Below are positions 1 to 7,610 of a DNA stretch of 19,361 nucleotides, piece after piece. The stretch is from CAZRIE01 sp964600075 (GTDB lineage Bacteria > Bacteroidota > Bacteroidia > Flavobacteriales > Flavobacteriaceae). The first letter of the stretch is position 1, and each line of letters begins with the position of its first letter. Under the pieces are notes generated by a model. That model was given only the letters and a program-made list of their open reading frames with translations, did no database searches and was not told the DNA's origin. The translations under genes and the position numbers were made by a program. The stretch lies in contig CAZRIE010000079.1 in NCBI GenBank assembly GCA_964600075.1, forward strand, positions 1-19,361, in the 5' to 3' direction.

Positions 1-62
1 TCGGTGGTCACTTTCGCCTCCCTGCTGATATTGTTGACAAAGATGTACTGTAGGGATCGTGG
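1..62 (-). pseudogene. IS1595/ISXO2-like transposase, internal fragment (runs off left edge)
   Basis: On the minus strand, a frame whose codons run from about position 56 down to 3 reads SLQYIFVNNISREAKVTT. This resembles the segment before the TDxWxGY motif of IS1595-family (ISXO2-like) transposases of Bacteroidota. It is not in frame with the gene stub just upstream at 57-174, and its base composition is more GC-rich than its surroundings. I read it as a broken transposase joined to a host gene stub. Only about 18 residues are visible, so the family call is an inference. It is supported by a second, clearer fragment of the same family at 627-971 in the opposite orientation. Confidence 0.4.
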
Positions 63-174
63 CGAGAAGAAAATTGGCAAAGCTCTTGTTCTTTTTTGAA
101 AACATATAGAGCAAGGCCAATAAGAGGCCTTGTAACAATGCTGCCCAAAGAATGAAATTAACAATAGTTAGCAT
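57..174 (-). pseudogene. AraC-type membrane regulator, N-terminal stub
   Basis: An ATG at 174 opens about 39 codons: a hydrophobic helix (residues 3-24), then a basic turn (SKKNKS) and the start of a second helix (FANFLLA). This is the usual beginning of Bacteroidota AraC-family regulators with a multi-helix membrane sensor, and the intact example at 5497-6618 starts the same way. From about position 62 leftward the frame loses sense and a different frame looks like a transposase, so the sensor is cut after roughly 40 residues and the DNA-binding part is absent here. A consensus-like promoter element lies about 20 bases upstream. The family assignment rests on a short segment and is tentative. 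Confidence 0.4.
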
Positions 175-196
175 AATAAAATATCCACTGGATACT

Positions 197-204
197 CAAA
201 TATA
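197..204 (-). promoter_or_regulatory. TAnnTTTG promoter element for the AraC-like stub
   Basis: Read on the minus strand, 204-197 is TATATTTG, an exact match to the Bacteroidota -7 consensus TAnnTTTG. It sits 23 bases upstream of the ATG at 174. Only TTA, not TTG, is found about 20 bases further upstream, so the -33 half is weak. Confidence 0.3.
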
Positions 205-295
205 TCAAATCCTCATTAAGGATATAAGTTGTTTTACACCTTTGTGGAACTATATACAAGGCACTTATTTGAATTTCCATTACATTTAAACCAAG

Positions 296-612
296 ATGAA
301 GATTTCTAACAATCAAAAAAAGAAATTTAAACCGTTCTATGGATTACTGTTTCATGGACAATCATTTCGATGGTTCAGTTGTTATATGAAGTTGCTATTT
401 TAAGTGAATACGGCTTTGAATACAGATGGAGTACATCTGGGAATTTCATGACGTATTTCGTAATCAACTCATTGGCCTTTGTGCTCAATGGATTTATTGG
501 GGGTTTAGTGGTTGTCTTTTTTTTCCAAAATTGGATTAGAAATCGCTCTTATTCCCGTGGCCTTTTATACGGTATGGTGATTTATGGACTTACTATATTT
601 AACCGGACATAA
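296..612 (+). pseudogene. Sensor-type membrane protein, N-terminal stub (class III cyclase-like), frameshifted
   Basis: An ATG at 296 begins a basic N-terminus (MKISNNQKKKFK). Sense then continues in another frame from base 331 (TVLWITVSWTIIS) to the stop at 610-612. Loss of one A in the run near 329-331 explains the break, because restoring it gives one frame of about 105 codons. The product has hydrophobic segments around residues 13-35 and 60-80, an intervening polar loop with YRWSTSGN, and a basic turn WIRNRSYSRG. This layout resembles the membrane N-terminus of flavobacterial adenylate/guanylate cyclases, but no cyclase domain is present. The frame ends abruptly just before a transposase fragment, so the gene is both frameshifted and truncated. 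Another membrane-sensor family is possible. Confidence 0.42.
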
Positions 613-626
613 AGTTAAGAGCGTGT

Positions 627-971
627 TTGCTTTTAAAATTAACTTTGAAGAATGTCAAGAGAAAAAAGGAATTACACCATATCTTTGTGGCGTCGCGCCA
701 ACATGTCAAGGACAGGTGCTACCACGTACAGCACGTGAATTCGCTGGACAACCGATACGAGAGATGGGTCAAGGGATTTTACGGGGTGTCGACCAAGTTC
801 CTGGCGGGCTATCTGAACTGGTTCGTGTTCCTGCAAAAGGTAAGGGAATCCGCCGTGAAGGCCAGCGAACTGGCAAAGTGTGCGGTAGGGAATGTCCTTG
901 CGATCAGGGCATATAGCTCGATAGAGAAAAATTACCAAGAATTAATGATTCCACAACTTTCTAAAACATAA
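627..971 (+). pseudogene. IS1595/ISXO2-like transposase, C-terminal fragment
   Basis: From about codon 22 the frame shows YHVQHVNSLDNRYERW, then GFYGVSTKFLAGYLNWF and a closing EKNYQEL segment. These are hallmarks of the C-terminal part of IS1595-family (ISXO2-like) DDE-type transposases in Bacteroidota; the HVNS asparagine corresponds to the last catalytic position. The N-terminal zinc-binding and first catalytic regions are missing, so the element cannot move by itself. The first 20 or so codons (627-690) do not look like transposase and are probably flanking sequence read through from the ATG. The core at about 690-930 is clearly richer in G+C than the DNA on either side, which fits transfer. 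No terminal inverted repeat was identified after 971. Confidence 0.7.
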
Positions 972-1213
972 CCTAATAGAACAATTATTGTTACGATTTG
1001 TGGTTTTCTAATGAATGATGTTTTCATAATGTTTGCTTTTTTCAATGGTTTGTTTGTTGTGATAAATGACGTTGTGCTCCCTACTTTGCAAAATTGTTTT
1101 TTCATGATTGAAATTTTTTAAATTGATGTTTATACTTCGTATTGTTTGTATTCAGCTACGGGGTATTTATAATTTCTATAGTTAGAAAATGGTATTCTTT
1201 TGGGATTTTTAGT

Positions 1214-1873
1214 TTAATTGTCATTAACTACCTGTCCCGAACCTGAAATGGAGACATTAACCGTGGGGTCGCCCTTATAGAATACAATTCCGCTTCCCGA
1301 AATTGTGGCATCTAAGTTTTCGTCACAGAAAACCTCAATAGACCCTGAACCGCTATTGTTTGCTGTTACAGCATCGACAATGAAATCAAAGCCGAGAAAA
1401 CTCCCACTGCCTTCATTAAATACCGATAAGCTTTCTGCACTACCAGATATGGTTATTTTGGCTGTTCCAGAATTTAATACAGTTATACTATTTGCTACAT
1501 CAATATTCTGAGCATTGATATTTCCAATTCCTGAATTATTGAGGCCATTCAGCTGAGGTACCGTAATTTTCGCACCAATTGAGATATTGCTGAAGCTATC
1601 GCCATCTAAATAAAGCCTTAACTCATTGTTTACGACTTTTGTCTTTACCCGCCTCATGACATTGTCGTCGGCCGTTACTTCAACAGATTGTGTCTCGCCC
1701 TGAACGATGTTGACTTCAAAAACACCTTCACTACTGACTTTGGTGAAATTTGGCACATCTCTTAATTCAGAAGTTGGATTGCCAGACCCAATAATCCGAT
1801 CATTGTCATCATCCGTGCAGGAAGATATAAGCGTTAGCCCGAACAGAAGAATTACAAGTACAGTTTTACTCAT
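1214..1873 (-). CDS. DUF2807 (GIN domain) lipoprotein
   Basis: This encodes a predicted envelope lipoprotein of about 219 residues. The start at 1873 is preferred because it gives a compact lipoprotein signal (MSKTVLVILLFGLTLISSC, lipid cysteine at residue 19) followed by an acidic linker TDDDND. The rest is a DUF2807 domain, a right-handed beta-solenoid-like fold marked by repeated NSGSGS/ISGSG turns, ending in ISGSGQVVNDN. Members are common in Bacteroidota and are described as putative auto-transporter adhesin heads; no precise role is established. The frame stays open upstream to an ATG at 2032, which would add 53 residues before the signal peptide. That is unlikely for an exported lipoprotein. 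The gene is 270 bases downstream of the TonB receptor in the same orientation and may be transcribed with it. Confidence 0.85.
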   Translation of the reverse strand: MSKTVLVILLFGLTLISSCTDDDNDRIIGSGNPTSELRDVPNFTKVSSEGVFEVNIVQGETQSVEVTADDNVMRRVKTKVVNNELRLYLDGDSFSNISIGAKITVPQLNGLNNSGIGNINAQNIDVANSITVLNSGTAKITISGSAESLSVFNEGSGSFLGFDFIVDAVTANNSGSGSIEVFCDENLDATISGSGIVFYKGDPTVNVSISGSGQVVNDN

Positions 1874-2143
1874 TTTGTTTAATTCATTGCTTAGCCGTAC
1901 TACCGGAATCCATTGAAAGTTTATGGGACACCAATCCCCTTTTTGGCTATTACAATTTTCTTTTACAAACACTTTATCATCTCTTGAAAATACGTATTTG
2001 GTTTTTTCAACACTTTTACACTTTGTTTTCATTTTACTTGGTTTTTATAGAATTATTATTATTTATTACAACTAAGTTTTTCTCAATTATGCTCAGGAGA
2101 TATTTTTGTATGGTCTTGTAACCCTAGCACTGACTATTTTTAT

Positions 2144-4489
2144 CTAGAACTCTATTTTGTAACTCAAATTTGGTATCATTATTTGACTATATTTCTGTTC
2201 AACTGTATTGGTTTTTAGGTTGTAGAAGTCTGTGTCAAACTCTTCTGCCCCGTTAGAATTTAGAACCTGTAATGACCAAATTGATGAATGCTTTGGTTTG
2301 TTTTTTCTATATGAAATGGTAAATGAAAATATGGGTGTATCCGGATGCTTTTCTGCAAATGACAGATTGCCATTTGTTTCACCATAAATAACCTCTTGTT
2401 GAATTAGGGAGTTGGGTTGGTCAATAGACTCTTTTCTGCTTCCGCCAAGATAATTAAGTCTGAAATTTGCACTAAAAAGATTGTTGTTGTTCTTACCCAT
2501 TTGCCACTCTTTACCAATAAGGGCATTTAAAACATAGTTTTTATTATACCGCGTATTTCGTTCGATACCATCATTTGCGGTGTATTTTGAATCGAAAATA
2601 GAGGCAGTCAGTAAATAGTATAATCCTTGGTTTAAGTAACGTTCTAAGGTGAAATCGATGCCCACATTTCTTCCAGTGCCTTTACTTACCAATGGAGAAT
2701 TGAAGAATAAATTATCCTGAATGTTAAGCGTTGAAATATAACTATCTGGTGCTACCGGAACATTGTTTAAATATTGATAATATGGTTCAATGCTAATTTT
2801 TAGATTTTCGGTTAATAGTGTATTGAATGACACGACAAAATGATTTGATTTCATCAATTCTAAATTTTTATTTAGTTGATTCCCAAAATCATCTTTGACA
2901 AAGTATATAGGTAGTGATTCTATTTTACTATGTAACCCGTAAGCCAGCGCCATACTACTTTTCTCATTTAGATTGTAGTTTAAAGCAATGCGTGGTTCAA
3001 ATGAAAACTTGTTATTTAATTTAAAGTATTGGCTGTGAAACCCTGCATTCAATGTAAGTTGAGGCGTTAACTTTATTTTTGATTGACTATAAAACTGAAA
3101 TAGGTCAGATGCTCCTTTCTCATTGATGAGTGTTTCTGGCAATGCCGCTGTTGTAAGTGATTCTTCGGTATCCAAATTGTATTCTAAATGGTTGATATAA
3201 AACCCTGTTCGATTGGTATGTTTGTCCCCGAAATGTTGATTAATACTTGACTGCAGTGTGTATTTATAGAAGTTATTAAAAGCCCTGGATTGTGGTTGGG
3301 GTTCCAAATTATCATCAAGTCGTTGCTGTTCGAATTTCAATCCGTTTCCCGATACGGACAGCGCAGTTTTGAGAAAAGCATTTGAGTTTAAACGTATTTT
3401 ATGGTTTATCCCTGTTGCGAACATATACAATGAGGTTTGAGAATTTTCTCTATCAGATTCAGACTCCCATTCCGTAGCGTCCAATGCTTCCATATCAACG
3501 CCGTCGTAAGCGGCTAAACTCCATAGTGAGAAATTGCCTGAATTTTTTGTGGGAAGGTTAATTTTGTAGGACAGATCCTGATACCTAAGAACTCCGCTAT
3601 TGCTTGGTAACAAGGAACTGATCAGTGCCATGGTTGAGTACCGGTAATTGAACAAGTAGGATGCATCTTTGCCTTTTTTAATAGGGCCTTCAGTCGCGAA
3701 TTCAATCCCAAGTACCCCTGCTTGGGCGGTATATTCTCTTTCGTCGGCGTTGCCAGTTCTTAGATTTATATCGAATACTCCAGATGTTGCATTGCCGTAC
3801 TCCGCAGGAAATGCACCTGTATAAAAATCACTATTGCCCATCATCTGGCTACTCAATACCGTAAGAAGTCCTGCCCCGGCAATAGTAAGATCGGCAAAGT
3901 GATTGGGGCTTGGCACTTCAACACCCTCTATTCTCCACAAAAGACCGGATGGGCTATTACCTCGTACTGAAATCCCATTACTACTAATAGACGGTGTTGC
4001 GACACCTGCAAATGATGAAACCAATCGTGCAGGGTCGTTTAAACCACCAGCATAACGTTGTGTTTCTTCAACAGTAAACTGCCTACTGCTCACTGATGCC
4101 ATCGTGTTGATAGGTTTTTCTTTAATTCTTTTAGGTTTTAGTACCACTTCATTCAACGCCGTCACTTTTTTTAGCAAACCGACATTAAGTATAATTTGTT
4201 TTCCTGAGCTTATTAATAGTTCACTTGTGATATAACTTTCATAGCCCATCATACTTATTTCTATGCTTTGCCTTCCAATAGCAACATTTTTTAAATTGAA
4301 TTCGCCATCTAAATCTGTCGTTGTTCCAACAAGGGGATCGGAGTTGACCAAGATAATAGTAGCTCCAATAAGAGTTTCTTGAGTCGTTTTGTCAAAGACT
4401 TTACCTTTAACTGTTTGGGTAATCGTTTGTGAAAAAGATAGCCCGCAAAAACTAATGATGCTGAGTGCTGTAAATAGTATTTTTTTCAT
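2144..4489 (-). CDS. TonB-dependent outer-membrane receptor with carboxypeptidase-regulatory-like N-terminal domain
   Basis: The 781-residue product has a signal peptide (residues 1-20, ending FSQ), then a CarboxypepD_reg-like beta-sandwich at about 25-110 (GKVFDKTTQETLIGATI, TDLDGEFNLKNV). A plug domain at about 130-245 follows (ISVRGNSPSGLLWRIEGVEV, GAFPAEYGNATSGVFDI), then a long 22-strand-type barrel ending in aromatic SYKIEF, as needed for barrel assembly. It should sit in the outer membrane and take up an unknown large substrate using TonB energy. No SusD-like partner or anti-sigma/sigma pair lies next to it, so a polysaccharide-utilisation system is not supported. The start codon lies one base after the stop of the upstream CPBP protease gene, so the two are almost certainly cotranscribed and possibly translationally coupled. 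Confidence 0.92.
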   Translation of the reverse strand: MKKILFTALSIISFCGLSFSQTITQTVKGKVFDKTTQETLIGATIILVNSDPLVGTTTDLDGEFNLKNVAIGRQSIEISMMGYESYITSELLISSGKQIILNVGLLKKVTALNEVVLKPKRIKEKPINTMASVSSRQFTVEETQRYAGGLNDPARLVSSFAGVATPSISSNGISVRGNSPSGLLWRIEGVEVPSPNHFADLTIAGAGLLTVLSSQMMGNSDFYTGAFPAEYGNATSGVFDINLRTGNADEREYTAQAGVLGIEFATEGPIKKGKDASYLFNYRYSTMALISSLLPSNSGVLRYQDLSYKINLPTKNSGNFSLWSLAAYDGVDMEALDATEWESESDRENSQTSLYMFATGINHKIRLNSNAFLKTALSVSGNGLKFEQQRLDDNLEPQPQSRAFNNFYKYTLQSSINQHFGDKHTNRTGFYINHLEYNLDTEESLTTAALPETLINEKGASDLFQFYSQSKIKLTPQLTLNAGFHSQYFKLNNKFSFEPRIALNYNLNEKSSMALAYGLHSKIESLPIYFVKDDFGNQLNKNLELMKSNHFVVSFNTLLTENLKISIEPYYQYLNNVPVAPDSYISTLNIQDNLFFNSPLVSKGTGRNVGIDFTLERYLNQGLYYLLTASIFDSKYTANDGIERNTRYNKNYVLNALIGKEWQMGKNNNNLFSANFRLNYLGGSRKESIDQPNSLIQQEVIYGETNGNLSFAEKHPDTPIFSFTISYRKNKPKHSSIWSLQVLNSNGAEEFDTDFYNLKTNTVEQKYSQIMIPNLSYKIEF

Positions 4490-4490
4490 T

Positions 4491-5318
4491 TTAAATGTTG
4501 TTTTTCAGGTTAAAAAAGAATTCTTTATCATTTAGTATTATATAGACAGAAAGAAGCAGTAGCAATACGGTTTGAATCACCTTGCTCATTGGGTGTGTGG
4601 CAAACACTTCATTAAAATATCCTGCCGATATGTGAAAAATAATGGGCAGAATAATATTACGGTCGGCTTTATAGTACAGCCAGTTCATGATTAGTACAAA
4701 AGGGAAAAGGCTTACCAAAAAATTCACTGAATAAATCCAACCCTGTTCAACTAAATTGCTGTGGTAATAATCTTTAATGCTCGATAGTGGAAGGTGCCAG
4801 ATGCCCCAATACAATGCAAATAGCAGTGATGTTGTAAAAAGATTGAATCGGGCACGAAGAGCGTCGGTGCCATAAGAATGCCATGCCAATTCTTCCAACA
4901 GAGGAGCGATAATAAGCATAAACCACACCGGGAAAATCCCGGATGTAAAAGAAAATGATTCAGCCAAATAGAACTGTGTAATGCTGTAGCCAAATAGAAG
5001 TGAAACTGCTTGAGCAAGCAAAATACTTATGGGCATTAGCACAAAAGTGAGCACGATATACGTTGAACCGACGCCTTTAAGGTTGAAAATACGTCTGCTT
5101 AAATCGCGTACTACTTGTTTATCATTTTTGGCTAGAAAAATGGTAATCATGATTGGGGATAGCAGCCCAAGAAAGGCAATAATACTAGCCAAATTTCCTA
5201 GTGCCGTACTTTCAGTTTCAAGATTGCCAATATACCCTGCAAAAAACCAAAATGACCAAGGAATAACTGCTGACAAACCAAAGAACAATCTTGCTTTTTT
5301 GTAAATGAAAACATTCAC
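4491..5318 (-). CDS. CPBP-family intramembrane metalloprotease
   Basis: This multi-spanning inner-membrane protein of about 275 residues belongs to the CPBP (CAAX-protease and bacteriocin-processing) family. The signature is APLLEELAWHSYGTDALRAR: the two glutamates are at about 142-143, and the arginine of the canonical EExxxR motif is replaced by histidine. It is followed by WGIWHLPL with the second-motif histidine, and a third-motif histidine in IIFHISAGYFNE. Known members cleave substrates in the membrane or give bacteriocin self-immunity; the substrate here is unknown. I chose the GTG at 5318 because homologous proteins begin just before the first helix. The frame is open to an ATG at 5429, adding 37 residues of poor membrane-protein character. 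The gene is followed after one base by the TonB receptor and preceded by a membrane AraC regulator. Confidence 0.82.
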   Translation of the reverse strand: MNVFIYKKARLFFGLSAVIPWSFWFFAGYIGNLETESTALGNLASIIAFLGLLSPIMITIFLAKNDKQVVRDLSRRIFNLKGVGSTYIVLTFVLMPISILLAQAVSLLFGYSITQFYLAESFSFTSGIFPVWFMLIIAPLLEELAWHSYGTDALRARFNLFTTSLLFALYWGIWHLPLSSIKDYYHSNLVEQGWIYSVNFLVSLFPFVLIMNWLYYKADRNIILPIIFHISAGYFNEVFATHPMSKVIQTVLLLLLSVYIILNDKEFFFNLKNNI

Positions 5319-5496
5319 GATTTCTGTTTTTAAATATTTATAGTGCAAATATTCAACAGAGATCAAGACCAATCGCCCGAGCGTGAAAGACCATACCTTT
5401 TTGAAGTGCAGACGTACAGGGCTACACATCTAAATATCAAGATAACAAGGGTTTACGGGGGTATTCTAAAAAAACGGTGTTATGGCAAAAAATACT

Positions 5497-6618
5497 TTAC
5501 TTATTTGTTTTAGCCAAATATTGAGAAGGGGTTTCTGATTTCAACTTTTTAAAAATACCATTAAAGGAAGACTTTGAATTAAAACCCGAATCAAGTGCAT
5601 GCGCAAGCAGACTAAAATTTTTATTGTTTTGGGCTCTGGCTATAAATTCTTCAACTCGGTATTTATTCACAAAATCATAAAAGTTCACCTTTTCGTACTG
5701 ATTTATTAATTGTGACATATTATTCGACGACATTTCTAATTGCTGCGAAAGCTCATTTAAAGCAAGTCTAGGGTTCAAATAAGGTTTTTCAACCTCCATT
5801 AGATTTAGCAACTCTTTATGTTTAGTAATGGCGATATCCGCTTTTAAACCTGATTTTTTATACTCACTTTCGGTACTTACCAGTTCTTTTTCATTGTTAA
5901 CTGTATTTGAAAACAAATCTTGCTGACGAATACCTGAGTAACCAACGAAAACAACAAAAGCAACAATAATAGAATAAAATAAGATATCGGCATTAAACGG
6001 AAATTCAAAACCAATAAGCTCGCGAAAAATGATAACAATAGCCCCAGTACTAAAAACAAGGCCCATACCCAAAATAGAAAATTTAAGCCAACTTAGACTA
6101 ATGCGATTGTCGTATGAAAAATTATCGAATACTAATTTTTTTCGCTGAAGTAATTTGCGATATGAAATAAGAGGATAAGCCAGTCCGGAAACAATAAAAC
6201 CAATAAGTAGCAACGTTGAAAACACACTAAAATCGTCAATTAGCCCTTTGTCAACCTTTACCTTTTCATCGACAGAATAGAAAAAATAAAACGGAACCAT
6301 GTACAAATAACTGAATACTACTGGGACAAAATGAAAGTAATCTATGCGTTTTAAACGGTTGCTTTTTTTAATGGAATAAATTAAATACAGGTACAAAAAA
6401 GGTCCATAAAACAATGGAAAAGGAGCTGTAATACCAATTAAATGGGGATAAAGCTCCCAATATCCATTATAGTACAGGAAGGATCCAGTCAAATGAATTC
6501 CTATTGCGACCAACCAAAATGATAAGATATTGTCGGTAAGTGCCTTATCTTTTTTTGAGAATAATAGAATCGCCAAAAAAAAAGACAAAACAATACCAAT
6601 ATTTAAAACAATTGACAT
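5497..6618 (-). CDS. AraC-family transcriptional regulator with multi-helix membrane sensor
   Basis: The 373-residue product has two parts. Residues 1 to about 235 form seven or so hydrophobic helices with short loops (the first is SIVLNIGIVLSFFLAILLFS, then a basic SKKDK turn). Residues from about 265 on are an AraC-type double helix-turn-helix domain: PYLNPRLALNELSQQLEMSS for the first helix-turn-helix, then FYDFVNKYRVEEF and GFNSKSSFNGIFKKLKSETP with the characteristic second-HTH sequence, ending SQYLAK. This architecture is common in Flavobacteriaceae; the membrane part is thought to sense an envelope or extracellular signal, but ligands are unknown. The gene lies upstream of, and in the same direction as, the CPBP protease and TonB receptor genes, so it is a natural candidate to control them. 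Confidence 0.88.
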   Translation of the reverse strand: MSIVLNIGIVLSFFLAILLFSKKDKALTDNILSFWLVAIGIHLTGSFLYYNGYWELYPHLIGITAPFPLFYGPFLYLYLIYSIKKSNRLKRIDYFHFVPVVFSYLYMVPFYFFYSVDEKVKVDKGLIDDFSVFSTLLLIGFIVSGLAYPLISYRKLLQRKKLVFDNFSYDNRISLSWLKFSILGMGLVFSTGAIVIIFRELIGFEFPFNADILFYSIIVAFVVFVGYSGIRQQDLFSNTVNNEKELVSTESEYKKSGLKADIAITKHKELLNLMEVEKPYLNPRLALNELSQQLEMSSNNMSQLINQYEKVNFYDFVNKYRVEEFIARAQNNKNFSLLAHALDSGFNSKSSFNGIFKKLKSETPSQYLAKTNK

Positions 6619-6795
6619 GGTTGGCTATTTAAAAAACTAAGTTAAAGTTATTTGCAATTGGTATCAAACTTTTTAATTGACACAGCACCTATGGTAAGTA
6701 GGCTATTTCCGGGAAATTCGCTGTTAGATTACAAGGAAAATGAGGCAGGCTATTACTCTTGAATTAACAATAATCTCAACTATTGTTCCATGTTA

Positions 6796-7422
6796 TTAGT
6801 TACAGTTTTTTATGTCGATTATTGTTTCTTCGTACTTTTCCAGTAGTTGACTTCTTAATTCTCGAGAAATATGTAAAGTTCTATAGAATTGATTGTATTT
6901 TTCATCTGCATAAAATCCTAAAAGTTTATATTCTTCAGCCGCCAATAAGTCCTGAAGTTCATATATGTCAATAATCGTTGATAGGCATTCAAATTCATTG
7001 GTAATATCGGCAATTTGGTCAGCTTCCCAAGCAACATTGGGTAATGAAGACATGGCAAATTCCAGATTATTATAATTAACAAAATTATTAACAACACCTT
7101 GCTCTAAACTTAATGAGTCAATAAATTCCGCAACATTTAATTGATCCATAATGTAATCAATTTTTTGCGATGAAGTAATTATTTCACCTTTGAGAAATAC
7201 ATCATATTTCCTAATTTTATCAAAAAAAATAATTGTAGAGTCATTTTTTTTTAAATTCCCTAAAACTAATTTTTTATTTGTTTCTAACTCTGTGATAATG
7301 TTGGAATATGCTTTGTTAACCTTCATTTTTTTGCTACTAGATTCAGACAATCCATTTAGATAAAATGCCAATAGAACACCAAGTGCCGTCGCAAATAAGG
7401 TTATGAAAGCAGTGTTATTCAT
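6796..7422 (-). CDS. Membrane-anchored protein of unknown function
   Basis: I do not recognise a named family with confidence. The 208-residue product starts with one hydrophobic helix (residues 4-23, AFITLFATALGVLLAFYLNG) followed by a basic SSSKKMKVNK patch and a long, mainly helical, acidic extramembrane part. The N-terminus resembles a group of small Bacteroidota hypothetical proteins of the DUF6090 type, which begin with a similar helix and then a helix-rich stretch with NIITELETNKK-like sequence. Nothing catalytic is visible. The topology (N-terminus inside, bulk in the periplasm or the reverse) cannot be fixed. It lies 188 bases downstream of the M61 peptidase and 177 bases upstream of the AraC regulator, all on the minus strand, with gaps large enough for separate promoters. 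Confidence 0.75.
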   Translation of the reverse strand: MNNTAFITLFATALGVLLAFYLNGLSESSSKKMKVNKAYSNIITELETNKKLVLGNLKKNDSTIIFFDKIRKYDVFLKGEIITSSQKIDYIMDQLNVAEFIDSLSLEQGVVNNFVNYNNLEFAMSSLPNVAWEADQIADITNEFECLSTIIDIYELQDLLAAEEYKLLGFYADEKYNQFYRTLHISRELRSQLLEKYEETIIDIKNCN

Positions 7423-7532
7423 AATCTTTACAAATAATTATCTTAATTGGTGTATTTTCTTTTTCATCAATTGATAGTTTTATTAAGTATTGATCTTAAA
7501 TCATTATCTAAACCAGTATTGGAATTGTAACT

Positions 7533-7566
7533 AACGGTATGAATAAATGTCTGTTTTAATACCGTT
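7533..7566. repeat. Imperfectly spaced 8-bp inverted repeat
   Basis: AACGGTAT at 7533-7540 is mirrored by ATACCGTT at 7559-7566 around an 18-base spacer. It lies in the gap between the M61 peptidase and the small membrane protein gene. No T-run follows on either strand, so it does not look like an intrinsic terminator. It could be an operator or a weak hairpin. Confidence 0.35.
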
Positions 7567-7610
7567 TATTTTGGGTTAGTAAATGGTCTCGGATTCTTCT
7601 CAGTATTATA

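Noticed and set aside
326..332. TTTAAAC heptamer at the frameshift, like a programmed slippery site
   Set aside because: The codon phase is wrong for -1 slippage (TTT AAA C rather than T TTA AAC), and the gene is truncated anyway; a lost A is simpler.
584..938. Other frames across the transposase fragment on both strands
   Set aside because: They are shadows of the GC-richer transposase codons and show no protein family features.
932..1105. 57-codon minus frame that looks like a small lipoprotein start (VLLGYVLESC)
   Set aside because: It overlaps the end of the better-supported transposase fragment, has no mature domain and ends at once after the lipobox-like cysteine; chance or a truncated stub cannot be separated.
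972..1213. Search for a terminal inverted repeat or terminator after the transposase fragment
   Set aside because: Only AT-rich sequence without a convincing repeat or hairpin was found.
2144..4489. TonB receptor as part of a SusC/SusD glycan locus
   Set aside because: No SusD-like lipoprotein, glycoside hydrolase or sigma/anti-sigma regulator is next to it, and the length and plug do not match SusC.
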